Assembly (NCBI GenBank): GCA_001579985.1
Contig: LRSR01012362.1
Coordinates: forward strand, 1-50,895
Reading direction: 5' to 3'
Length of the DNA stretch: 50,895 bases
DNA from: Hypsibius dujardini
Taxonomy: Eukaryota; Tardigrada; Eutardigrada; Parachela; Hypsibiidae
The notes under the pieces were generated by a model. The model did not search any database and was not told the origin of the DNA. It saw nothing but the letters and a program-made list of their open reading frames with translations. The translations under genes and the position numbers were made by a program. Of the stretch, positions 34,580-45,559 are shown in pieces. How positions within the stretch are numbered: position 1 is the first letter of the stretch; every line of letters starts with the position of its first letter.

Positions 34580-36737
34580 ATGGGGCAAGCGGACTGGTCG
34601 GCACTGCGCCTGTACCAGGCAGCGACCTTCACATTAAGCCTCACACTCTGCATCTTCATCGGCAGCCTCCTCCTGATCAATTCTCCAGCATATCCTTATT
34701 TTTCCCTCAAGGCCAGCACCGTTTTAAAGCAGAATATTCCGATCCGCAATAACCGGCCTGATTTCACTTGGCGCGAAGTGTTCGCCAGTCATGTCTCCAG
34801 TTTCTACGTCTACTCAATCTACTCCGTCGTGGGACTGACCGCTTCGACGGAGCTCCACGTGGTCGTACTTGCCAGCGGCGACGTGTGGGACAAAACGAAC
34901 TGCTCGTTCCGTTTTTATGACCCATTTTCGTCTAGAGTTGACGATGATATCGTGATCAACGGCACGTTTATTTTGGAAAAATTGCCGGAATCACACGACG
35001 AAGACGGAACGAGCATCAATATGGCAGCCGGACGTCTCCGCTTGGGGCTTCCCGAGACAACGATCAACATGACACATGTGGATGTGTATTGCCGACACAA
35101 CGTCTATGGCTACTCCGGTATGGCTTAGGCATGACACAAAATACAAATGCCATAATAGAAAGCCAAATTAAAGCAAACTGAAACTTTTAGTAACTAAATT
35201 GTTATTCTTAAAATTCTAGTTTCTATCAAGCTAAAAGTCTTGATTTTAAAAGTCGGAAAAAATTAAGCAATACTAAATTTCTTCAACTCATTCTACTGAA
35301 AGCTAAAACCAAACTAAATTTCAGGGTTGTTTTAATTTCTGAGAAATTAGTCTAACTGGGGAAGTATTTCAGATGCCCGATTCAAAATGATTCCAATTTA
35401 AGTTTTATTAATAGAATCACAGTTATGATGGTTTTCCAAGTTCATTTCACTGTTGTTGTCCGAATATTAGTAACATTTTTTTGGCAGAATTTCAAAGTTG
35501 CGAGAAGAATGGAGGATTCCGGTTTCCCTGATTTTGACTGCTGCTCCGTTCCCTGAGATCCAAAAGAGGCGTGACGCCAACTGATTCCAAATTTTGAAAT
35601 GTGACGAAAATTTTCCAATAAAATCTTTTCCGAAAATCGACATCTATTCAATAAAAAATCAGGGACACTGGACAGAATCTTCCATTGTTTTTCAACTGTG
35701 AAAATAATTGTTGTCCCAGTAACTTTTTTGGCAGAATTTCAATATGAAAAATCAAAAACCCACAAATTAATTAATTAAATATTTATTTATTTTTGTGTGT
35801 GATTCGTAGGTACGGTGACCTACTCCATTCCTGCTGTAACGACCAAAGAACCTGCCAATTTGACATTTGCTCACTGTGGACTCATCTACGGACTGTACAA
35901 CGAGAATCAAGCAGCTGTGGTGGAGTTCATTGAATATTATCGACTGATGGGCGTGTCCAAGTTCTACTGGAACGGTTTGGCGGTTGGAGAACGAACCATG
36001 GAGGTGTTGCGGTACTACGAGAAGAAGGGCATTATGCAGTTCACTAATTGGATTCTGCCGTTTAACGAAACCAGCGGGAAATCAGTTCACTATCACGGGC
36101 AAGTGGCGATGCAGTATGACTGCATGTTGAAAACGGCAACCAATTACGACTACACCGTTATGTGTAAGTAATTAATCATTGAAGATAACGAATCGTCTTA
36201 TTAAAAAATAAAAGACAAGCCACTTTATGTTAAAGTTTTCGCCTGATTTCATTTTTTCGACTTTGTTCAGCTGATTTGGATGAGTACTTCGCGACATCCC
36301 TGCAACCGGCGACCTTCGCCAGTATCGTCCACAACGGCACCAGCGACTGCGCCACGGTCCGCAGCGATTTCATGGACAAGAACGCGACTTACAGCGACAC
36401 CTTCGATCCGCAGTCCGGACTCCCGTTACTGCGGACTGCGACGGTGACACAACGCACGAACTGGGTCAATCCCGTCAGCATCCGCTCCAAGTATGTCTGC
36501 CGGATGCGGACGGTGGACCTTCCGATGATCCACCTGGTCAACCGGTTTAAAATCTACGCCGAAGGCGGAACTCTCATGGTGGAACAGACCAGTCCAGAAC
36601 CAGAGGAAACCTTGCTCTTACATTTCCGGAGGGAAGACGGTGCGACTGTTGCAGCGACGGAGGAGTTCCGGGCCGCGCAATCGGCTCCTCAGCTCAGTGT
36701 TAACGTTCACAAGGTTTGGCATCAACTTTTCGTTTGA
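34580..36737 (+). CDS. Glycosyltransferase family 92 (DUF23) protein 2
   Basis: Tandem paralogue of the GT92 gene at 27854-32432. Exons 34580-35117, 35810-36163 and 36271-36737 give 452 aa. Residues 14-36 form a membrane anchor. SSFYVYSIYSVVG starts the catalytic part; LTFAHCGLIYG, EFIEYYRLMGVSKFYWNG (near residue 219) and GQVAMQYDCML are the family blocks. Asp299-Leu-Asp301 in DLDEYF is the DxD motif. The C-terminal YVCRMRTVDLPMIH block matches copy 1. The intron just before the DxD codons is shared in position and phase with copy 1; the first intron is at a different place. Likely a Golgi galactosyltransferase by family knowledge; acceptor unknown. Confidence 0.92.
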
Positions 36738-37019
36738 TTCTCCGACTCGATGGAGATCTGTGACTTCTCGCCCGATCAAGCCAAGAGATTTCCGTTGAAT
36801 TATCTCCCTGGTTAAGCCAGACGGACGGACGGACGGACGAATCCCGCAAAGGGTCCCGACGTTTGAGTTTCACGATAAACAGACGTACGAAGCCAGAAGG
36901 AACTTTCACCTTCAGATTGTAAAGGTGGAACGACCACCGGAGTTATACAAAGGGGTCTCCGCATGGTTCATGCGCGGGACGGACGGACGGACGGACGGAC
37001 GGATCCTCATGCCCACTTC
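36738..37019. repeat. GT92-2 3' flank with (GGAC)n stretches
   Basis: Short gacggacggacg runs at 36818-36840 and 36978-37000 separate GT92-2 from the third GT92 relic. Confidence 0.8.
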
Positions 37020-37155
37020 TACAGTGCATGCAGCAGTGACGTGCATTATCACAGTCAGCGGTCCAAGTACGTCTGCCGGGTGCGAACAATTCCCGCCGGT
37101 ATGCCCATGATTCACATGGTACAAGCGTTTAAACGCGACAAAGGTACCAGACGTT
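37020..37155 (+). pseudogene. Relic of a third GT92 gene
   Basis: A fragment reading RSKYVCRVRT, then PMIHMVQAFK in frame, matches the C-terminal block RSKYVCRMRTVDLPMIHLVN of GT92-2 (36485-36545). The sequence before and after is not homologous, and no DxD exon is nearby. It is a short leftover of a former third tandem copy. Confidence 0.8.
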
Positions 37156-37674
37156 TGCAATCAAGGTCAATGTAGAAAAAAAACGACGAAAACAAGTAAC
37201 ACAGATGGGTTGTGCACAAAGCTGAAGTGATGGATTAAAACCATCACCATTCTACTCTTGTAGGCAATCCTTTGGTCTACGATTTCTGAACGTCATTAAG
37301 TGTAAATCTGTTCTGCGGAATCCGTGATTTCAGGTGCCATACGACCGTTAAACTTATTTGCCTTGATTGCAGGCAGACTCGGGCCATTATGTTACATAAC
37401 TAACACCAAACAACGCAGAGAGTAGCTCCAGTGCGACTCGTTAAGTCGGCGCGTCCTGACCCTGAATTATAATCAGGGAGAATTCTTTCCTTTCAGATCT
37501 AATCTCTACCAGTGAAGTCTTATTACTATTCTTCTCCTATTATTCAGTTCAATAGCTTGTATATTATAGTTTTTCCGTCCTAGTAGGGACCCAGGTCTAT
37601 ACAACATAATTCTTAGAGTTCAGTATTCGAAAAGGTTTTAGAAATTTCCTCGAGGCAGATTCATGCTACAAACA

Positions 37675-38110
37675 GACGAGAGAGGGGATGAATGAATGGA
37701 TGAACGAACGAATTGACGGAGAGATGAGTGAACGGGTGAACGGACCAAAATACGCGTGGACGAATGAGTGAACCAGGGGACCGAAGAAAAGACGAGCGAA
37801 CCGAGAGAGTGATGACAGGATTGAGGCGCAATTGAGCGGTCGGATGCGAGAACGGGCGAATTGGCAAGATGAATGCACAGATGCAAGAAAGAAAGCGCGA
37901 AAGGGGAGCAGACAAAGTGACCAGCGGAGAAATGAATGGATGGGCGGAGGCACGAACGGTCGAGTGGAAGAAGGAACGGGTGGGCGGACACAGTAGCAGA
38001 TAGACCCGGAGAGCGGACGGACAGACACGTGAAAGAACGAACGGACGGATTGATGGATGGACGGAGTTACCGATTAACAAAAATTCAAGAGAACGAATTA
38101 ACGAATGGAT
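37675..38110. repeat. Decayed GAAC/GGAC/GAAT tetranucleotide array
   Basis: About 430 bp of gaacgaac, ggacggac and gaatggat units, strongly degenerate but with period 4 still visible. It keeps several frames open on the minus strand; these are not genes. The preceding 37176-37674 shows nothing recognisable. Confidence 0.85.
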
Positions 38111-38367
38111 GATGGAGCGACCGGATTGCTGTGAACAAACGGGCAGACGGACATGGGGACGTGGGGTTGAGCGGAGCAATGAACTGTCAGATAACCAGAT
38201 AATTACACAGGCATATAGACAACAAGCAAAAAACAAGTACATTTGCAATGATATTTCAAATATTTCATCTCATGTTCTACTCGAACTCGAACCAAGTCAG
38301 CGAAGGCGCAGGCCGAGCTAGGCTTGTATTGTCTAATTCTCAATTGCTACAATGAGCTTAAAATCCA

Positions 38368-41300
38368 CTATTGATTGAACAGTGTCTTCCCGGCACTCGG
38401 GCAGTTGCTTTCATCAGATCCGTCCGGGCAGTCATTGCTTCCGTCACACTTGAACGAGCTGGGTAAACAGTAACCTCCGGGTCGGCAGCTGAAGCCCAGC
38501 TCCCCGTTGGTGCGTCTGCAAAGCGGATAATCCACCGGCTTCATGGACGCCACGGCGATGGCTTCTGTGAATACAATACAAGCAGTTGAACGAAGTTCTT
38601 GCTTACAGCGAATCTTTTTCATGAACCCAAATACCTCCGAATTTATTTTAAAGCATAGAGACGGATACACAGCGTTCATAACTAAACAGATAAACTTCTT
38701 CCCAAAGACCGGCTCCGTGTTCAATTTTTTGAACCGGAATTTGCCATACTGCTCGTCGATAGCGTGCTCGTCATTAACCCATCAGGAAAATTGCCCTTAT
38801 ATTATGAGGAATAAAATATTAACGACTGATGAAAGGAGATTTTGTGAGTTTTGGCATAAGATTACAGTAAAACTCGTGTAATGTAAACCTCGTTTATATG
38901 AAATACCTCGTCTATATTAAACTTTCCTTCTGCACCGATTTCGTCCTATACATATAACATAGGGGGGGGGGGGCGCAACTTAATGTAAATATTCCCTCTA
39001 TATGGTATGTTGAACAAATTTCGCGGTCAACCATGTAAGACGCACCTTCCCTATATTGAATTCGACATTTTTCCTTAAAAATTTTCGACGAATTCGCTCT
39101 TTTTTCTCACTTTTAATTTTTCCTGCAAGCCACTGCCGTGTTTATCTGCGCATTGAGCTGCATGTGTTAGTTTTTGTACGTTCTAAATTTTGTTAAAATG
39201 GCACCGATCGTTGAAGTAAAACGCTGGCAAAGGTGCTAATTCTTGTCCAGAAAGTTTAGCTGTTGAAGGATCTCGGTCATACGAAGCAAAATGCTGCGGC
39301 GGCTAAGTACGGAATTTCTACCGGCACTGAGTTTTACTGGGGGAAATTTCGCCCCCCTCCCCGCCCCGTGCCCGCCCCGGGGTGCCCTTGGGGGCCCCTA
39401 GGGGCCCGTAGGCTAATGTGAAATCCTCGTCTATGTTGAACAAAATTTTTGGATATTTGAGGTTTACATTAGGCGAGTTTTACTGTATATAAATTTGCAG
39501 CGGTTATTTCTGATGCAAAAACTCTGAAGCAAGACGTGTGGTGTGTAAGTAGACTCTTACTCTCAGTGGAATAGTGGAGCAAGCTCCATGGACTACATGG
39601 TGACGCCATCGGGCACGAAAGTGGCGTGAACTCCCGCAAATGATTCAAAAAATGGCTAACTACCAAGGCCAGTCTCACTTGGCCAGTCAAAATGTATTTC
39701 ATTGGTCACGTTACAGAACTTTTTTTCTGGTGAAATTTCAAAGTTGTGAAAACACTGGAAGATTTCCGTTTTCTGCATTTTTAAATGTAGAAATGACGAT
39801 TTCTAGAATTATTCAAGCTGAATTTTTAACACTGTCCGACCCAAAATTAAGGGTACCAGGCAAACGTTCTGGGTTGAATCAGTCGGGTGGCGGAGGGCGC
39901 CGCAGGCGGTGTGTTTGAAGCTGAATGAGTGTTGTTTACAATTTACACTCGTAGCGCCCTCCGCCACCCGACTGATTCAACCCATCTAGTGATTCAACCC
40001 AGAGCGTTTGCCTGGTATTCAAAGTTCGATTATTTGCAGCGAGTATCTCGCTAATCTCCCTGGTTTTGCACGCCCTTGCAACGGTGATACGAGGACACGC
40101 CCCCTGGCTTACCTGAGGCTGTGTTTCCTTCGCTAATCTCAACTGACTTGGACCACTCACAAGACAGATGCACACAATAGCCAGCAGATAACTGAGAAAA
40201 GCAGCTCCTTGGCTGCTTTCTGGCTGTTTTTCTTGTTTATCTTCAAAACCAGGGAGATTAGCGAGTTTGAATTAGCGAGATAATCGCTGCAAATAATCGA
40301 ACTTTGAATACCCTTATTGTGTTGTGCATCGATTGTTCTAAGCAGAACTGCTTAAGAGGAATCAGGGGGCGGAGCCACAGGTTAATTTTGAATTGGACCG
40401 CAACATTTCTACCAAGATAGCAGAAGTGATCCATAGCCCCGCCCCGTTATCTTTGAAAATGAATCTGCTTTCGCCAATCGATTCAAAACAATATTTTGGG
40501 TGAGTTATAGTTAAAAAATGTCAGCTTGAATGATTTCTAGAAATCGTTATTTTCAGCCAATGCGTGTGGTTAATGGTTGAAACAGATCGACATAAGAGCT
40601 AATTGAAATCAGAATTTGAAATTGCTTTCAAAGTAGGTTTCTCAAAGCTAACTAATTTCAATGAAATAAGAATAAACTTAAATTTAAAATAAGTAATTTG
40701 TTTCTGAAATTGGGACTTATGTCCCCATATAATACGTACGTAGTCCTCTGACGTCATCCGGGCAGCCATCTTCATCCCTGCCGTCCGCGCAGTCCCACCC
40801 GCCGTCGCATTTCCAATCAACGGTCCAGCAAAGCTCCCCGGTTACGTTCAAACACTGATAACCAACCTCACCGTTCTTCTGTTTACAGTTCGTCAAGCCT
40901 TTCTGCAGAGTTTCTCCAGTCGAAGCAGTCTTTGAGTCCATTACAGAGGCGACACCATCCGCCCGATGGACAGGCAACTCCGATACTCCCGTCCAGGCGG
41001 GCACATCTTCGTTGCGCGAATTTGGGCTGACGCCACACTGACAGACCTATATCAGATCATGTTAAAATAAAGTGCTGTTGGACCACGCCCAACAAGTCCT
41101 GATATCCAATCCTTACAGCTGGTTTACTTACTAATGCTGTGTTTAGTAACTCTGTTTACCCTATTAACCCTATTCTACTGCTACAACTAATTTGATGTAT
41201 GTAATTTTGATGTATGTGCTATTTACATATTAATTCTATAGTTAAAACTTTATTATATAATCATGAGTTTTAGTAGTTCTCGAGAAAGTTGTACTTCCTC

Positions 41301-42425
41301 TTTTCTTTCTTCCATTGCTGATCGTGCACCACTAGTTTTATCCAGGATGAAATTTTTTCAATCTCAACGGAAGCCGGATGTACCATCTTTCGCGAGTATT
41401 ATAATCATGAGTTTTAGTAGTTCAAAAGGCAGTTGTATTTTCCTCTTTCCTTTCTTCCAGTTTACTTCTCTATCCATACTTTCACTCTAATAAATTTGTT
41501 GCCTACCGACTTCCGGTTAGTAGACCTAACAGTGGTAGACCCAGACCTTAATAAACCTTATTACGCATACTGCTGAAAAGGAAAATTATTCCAAACAAGT
41601 TAATCAAAATCAACTCCTTACTATATGAATACACAACAACTACAATACGCGAAGAGTCATTCCACATGATTTCATACGTGCACACTTGTTTTTAATGCCG
41701 ATGTGCCCAAATTAAAGCCACCCTTTAAGTTTTAACGCAGCAAAATAGGAGGTCCGAGTTCGAGCCAATTCCAGCTACCAATTCTGCGTGCTAATGCTTT
41801 TGAACGATTGATTGAGTATTGATTGAACTCCCCAACCATCGGAGAACAGAGCGCAGTAAAATCAGAGAAACATGTTAATATTGAACAGCTGCTCGCGTTG
41901 GTTGAAATTGGCTCGAACTCGGACCCCCTACTTTGCTGGGTTAAAACTTGAAGGGTGGCTTCAACTTGGACACATAGGTGTCCAAAAGCGACTGTGCATA
42001 TCCGAAAGTATTAATAAAACGCACGGATTACTAAGGATTCATCAACCGAACAGTTGTAAACTCAATATGCAAGCATATCACAAGTACAGTCAAAGTCCTG
42101 AGATTCGAACGGTCACTTGAGTTTATTTCTATCGAACCGTTTGCTCGGAGCCTGCCGTTGCTAGTTTGGAGTTTGAGACAGTAAAGTGGAAACTAAACTA
42201 TGACGTCTTTCGAATCTCAGGACTTTGACTGTAGTGTTTTGAAATGTAAAAGGATATAGTTCACCTGAAACTTTGAGATCAGACATAAAATATTTCCAAA
42301 CACGTTGAAGATCATTGGAAAATTACTTTAAATACTGACTGAAATTGTCAAGTTGTGAAACTGTTATTTACCTGCAACAATGAAGCCGTTGCGAGTAGCA
42401 GTAGTGCAAACGAGCAGTGCATCAT
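38368..42425 (-). CDS. Small secreted protein with two LDL-receptor class A domains
   Basis: Minus-strand gene of three exons: 42425-42372, 41046-40740 and 38564-38368, giving 185 aa with matching phases. Residues 1 to about 18 (MMHCSFALLLLATASLLQ) are a signal peptide that exactly fills exon 1. LDLa domain 1 covers residues 72-113 with six Cys (NCKQKNG to DEDGC) and domain 2 covers 136-175, ending in CDGSNDCPDGSDES, the canonical calcium-binding acidic loop. Domain 1 has CDGGWDCADGRDED. The tail is ten residues long with no membrane anchor. LDLa modules bind ligands outside the cell; the partner is unknown. The two introns (1.3 and 2.2 kb) are full of mobile elements. Confidence 0.88.
38865..39485. 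mobile_element. Tigger/pogo-like nonautonomous element
   Basis: Ends are CAGTAAAACTCG and CGAGTTTTACTG, followed internally by further inverted sequence (taatgtaaacctc and gaggtttacatta). Both ends are flanked by TA (38863-38864 and 39486-39487). From 39198 the + strand holds a decayed helix-turn-helix of the Tigger/CENP-B N-terminal type, with LLKDL and AAAAKYGISTGT readable across a stop and a frame change. The rest of the transposase is missing. It lies in intron 2 of the LDLa gene. Confidence 0.85.
39846..40313. mobile_element. Composite palindromic element (two hairpins side by side)
   Basis: Hairpin 1: ccaggcaaacgttctgggtt and gaatcagtcgggtggcggag (39850-39900) are inverted at 39952-39985 and 39990-40010. 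Hairpin 2: ggtattcaaagttcgattat with gcgagtatctcgctaatctc (40012-40065) is inverted at 40243-40313. The outer arm of hairpin 1 touches the arm of hairpin 2. These look like MITEs inserted next to or into one another, within LDLa intron 2. Confidence 0.85.
41076..41531. mobile_element. Solo-LTR-like repeat, copy 2
   Basis: Starts TGTTGGACCACGCCCAACAA and ends GTAGACCTAACA, with AATAAA shortly before the end (41490-41495). Flanks are gtgc on the left and gtgg on the right, a possible imperfect 4-bp target duplication. It contains an internal duplication (atcatgagttttagtagttc at 41261 and 41405), making it longer than the copy at 47742. It lies in LDLa intron 1, ending about 30 bp from exon 2. 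Confidence 0.85.
41698..41980. mobile_element. Palindromic element related to the sulfatase 2 intron 2 insert
   Basis: Left arm 41698-41780 (ccaaattaaagccacccttt, ggtccgagttcgagccaatt) is inverted in 41885-41980 (attggctcgaactcggaccc, gaagggtggcttcaacttgg). The left arm and centre match 5725-5895. No frame inside. It resembles a MITE or foldback element. Confidence 0.85.
42087..42231. mobile_element. TA-flanked MITE
   Basis: A 145-bp element with perfect 23-bp inverted termini, CAGTCAAAGTCCTGAGATTC plus GAA, and the reverse complement at the right. TA flanks both ends (42085-42086 and 42232-42233). It lies in LDLa intron 1. No coding sequence. Confidence 0.92.
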
Positions 42426-43300
42426 GTGTGTTTGTTAGCGCGATTGGTGCTAGTAATCAAAGTTTAGCACGAAAGAAAAAGATTTGAGGCTTATTTGTTG
42501 TTGGGTGGTCTAATTGAAAGCTTAAAACTTCCTCACGCGTCTTGTGAAAATTCAAGATAAACAACAGGCTAGCGACTTAAGGCCGAGACCTCGGAATCGT
42601 TCCTTCAAGTCTGGCCTTCAGACATGGCATATCGAGGGACTTGGAAAGTTATCTGTGAATAAATCACGCCACCGGAAGAGACTATGAACCCCTTCAGGAG
42701 AACACAAAAGCGTCGCAAAAAAAACAAGCACTAGAACGGGCTGAGATTATCATCAGGTTTTCACAAAATGATCAAATATCAAGGCAGTAGACATCGAATA
42801 ATTCGACTATTGCCAACTATGGCGATTTTCGACACCCACTGATCGACGCAGACATTGGACACTCACGCGATAGCTTTGCGCAGTAGAACTAGACCCATCG
42901 TAAACTTAAATTTAAACTTTCATTAGCTGAACCACTTAAGCACAGCGCTGACCAATTGAGCGCTCTTTGCACTTTCCACTGTGATCAAAGCAAGCAATAT
43001 CAGTGTATGGAGATGTCTCATCAGAGCAAGTAGCACTCCCGTTTTGACAGACATAGGATGGTTTAATTTCGGCCCTACCAAAAGTGCCGAGTCAGGAAGT
43101 GTTAGGGCGTTTTAAATGAGACTAAGAAACGGTCAATCTGAAACGCGGTTACTTCTGTTCAAAACTGTTCAATTTCATCATCACCGTAGTGCTATCACCA
43201 ATTATTATTATTATTATTATTATATTATAATTATTATATTATTGACAGATGGCAGTACTTTCGTTTTTGACTGGCATTTTTATGAAATTCCAGATGGAGC
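42426..43300. other. Upstream region of the LDLa gene
   Basis: No gene supported. A stretch near 42862-42906 (gcgatagctttgcgcagtag, then cgtaaac) resembles 29518-29556 in GT92-1 intron 2, so a low-copy dispersed repeat is present. A TTA/ATT array lies at 43200-43240. Confidence 0.45.
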
Positions 43301-43319
43301 ACGAGATGTGGCTTGTAAC

Positions 43320-44490
43320 ACCGCCCGTCCCACCGTCCGTCCGTCAGTCAGTCCGTCCGTAATCTCGATGGATCTCCGCCATGGGATTAGCCCCATTGTC
43401 CGTCGTACCGCTTGTCCGGCCTTAACTCCGTACGCTCACCCGTCTAATCTGTACATGAATAAACTGCTTACGGAGCGTAGCTCCGGACAACTTCCAGTCG
43501 TTCATCCAACCTTTTGAAAGTTTCGGTCGGCCCGAAAAATCACCGGACAGGCTCAAATCATCCGTTCAAGCACTGAAGACCTTCTCTAGATCAGTAGAAG
43601 CTTCGTAGATTCGCACGTACAGCCGTCCGTCTGCCCGCTCATTCAATTCATCAGTCAGTCCACGGCCCCCTTGATTGCCCGGAGTGCGTACTTCCGTCCG
43701 TCCGTTCACCTGTTCATTCGCCTGATGGTCTTATCGTTCACCCGTCCGACCGTTCTTCCATTTACTTGTCCGTTCATTCAGCCGATCGTTAATAATTGCA
43801 AAGTGTTTCGTCCCGACATCTGTTTCTCGACCGTCCATCCGTCATTTTCCCTTTTGTTTGTTCGTCAGGCAGTTCGCCCATCCGTCCTTCTGTCTGTTTT
43901 TCCGTCCATGAGTAGCTTACTTGTGCTATTTATTTGCCAAGTAGTCCGCTCTGCCATCCATTCGCCAACGCCTGCAGTCGCTTCTGTCCATCCGTCAGTA
44001 GGTCGTTTCCGGTATGGGACCGCCAGGTGGGCCGTCCCACTGTTTGTCCATCCGTCGGTCCGCCCTAATTATTTTCAGGCAATATAGCTGTGCGTTAGCC
44101 TATAAGTTAGCTGATGTAACTGTCATCGGTTCGTTGGTCCTGCTGCGTACTCCTTGGTGGGCAGCGTTTCTGCTGGTATTTGTCGCTTCCGCCGGCGACC
44201 ATTTGTCGATTCGCGTGCTGGCTCCGTATTCTCGAGTGTCTGCCGGCTTTGTCATATTGTGATCAGGCCGTGCACTGCCCAATGGCACTGTTTACGCCTT
44301 TCCGTCTACGGACTAACTTTTTTTGGTCATTCTCCGCTAGTCCATTCGTCAGTCCGTCCGCTCTTATGCTAGTCTGATTGTCATCGTTGCGGTCGCTATC
44401 CACCTGTCTGACTATACACCCAACCGTCTGTCGTTCGGCTCTCGTCATCCTGTTATTCAACCGCACACTATAATGGCTTCTCACGCACCG
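43320..44490. repeat. Large decayed (CCGT)n region
   Basis: More than 1 kb in which ccgtccgt, ccatccgt and ttcatccg units recur with heavy decay. The apparent proteins rich in RPSVRPS or PSV here are translations of this simple sequence and are not supported as genes. Confidence 0.8.
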
Positions 44491-44734
44491 CTCTACCCTC
44501 TCCCAAGTGAAACATTGGCGAACTACCGTGGGACTTAAAGTATGTCATTTCAAATTAAGTTTTACACGGAAAGGAATCAGTGCAAACGTCCTGCCTTTCA
44601 GAATGTCCTTCAATTTGGGAAAAAAAAGACACACGGTGCAGGTCGGGACTATAGGATGGGGGAGGAAGAGTTGCAAGTTTCTTCTTTTTTAGAAATTTTG
44701 TTGTTGGTGCAGAGTTGGATGGCGTAGGAGAGAA

Positions 44735-44985
44735 AAGATCAGACGAATTAAACATGGTCCCTTGGAAGCAGGGATTTATCTTAGTGTGGGACATGACATG
44801 CTGGGATACAATGGCGATCTCTAACATCGTGGACACCATCACGGCGGCCGGAGGAGCGCTGGCCAAGGCAGAACAACAGAAGTCCCAGCACCATGAATTC
44901 TTTGAGGACGCTTTTTCTTTAGTTCCTTGCTTTCGAAAGTTTCGGGCCGTGGGGTCCGACTACTACAGTCAACAACAAGGTCAAG
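44735..44985 (+). mobile_element. Fragment of a retroelement-associated protein
   Basis: The + strand encodes MVPWKQGFILVWDMTCWDT, then AGGALAKAEQQKSQHH and FSLVPCFRKF. This matches the block PWKxGkxLvWDxTCxDTlA, AG.AA..AE..K..KY and FvP...ET.G that I know from the C-terminal part of reverse-transcriptase proteins of non-LTR-type elements in many invertebrates. The reverse transcriptase itself is absent here. Assignment rests on pattern memory. Confidence 0.55.
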
Positions 44986-45559
44986 TACACTGGAGGGCCC
45001 GGGGAATGGGCAAAAGGGGCGGGGCAAAGGGTGGGTTTCAAACAATCGAATGATCAACCACCTGACCACCCCCTGCTGCGCCCTTTTCGCCATTATCCCG
45101 AACCCTCCAATGTACTCCCAAGGGCTCCCTCCATTCTGTGACTCAAAATCTTTTACTTCTACTGCGCTTCACAAATGTGTAAGAATGTTTTCTTGCTCTT
45201 TTTGTTGAAAGACGTTTCGCTATTCCAGAAAAATCGAAAGTTCTTTAAAGATGGTACAAGAGTTCGTATGTTACCACAATTTATGTTGATTGAATCCTGA
45301 ATTATGCTGTTCGACTGTATTCTAGCATTGCTAACAGCTGACAGCGTGACATGATGATAAAATGATGATATTTTGACTAGATTCAACTGTTAATTAAGAT
45401 AACACATAACATAAACACAGAAACCGAACCTTCTAATTTCTAACTTTGCAGAAATGATTGCACTGGAAGAAGTGCTCGAAACACAAGGTGGCTCTACACC
45501 AAGCCCACGTTAAAAATCGATTCTCGCATCGAGCCACCGAACATCGGTAATTCTCCTTT

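Noticed and set aside
43116-44377. Several frames in the CCGT-rich region that could look like a repetitive gene
   Set aside because: No splice sites, domains or conserved order; the period-4 origin is visible.
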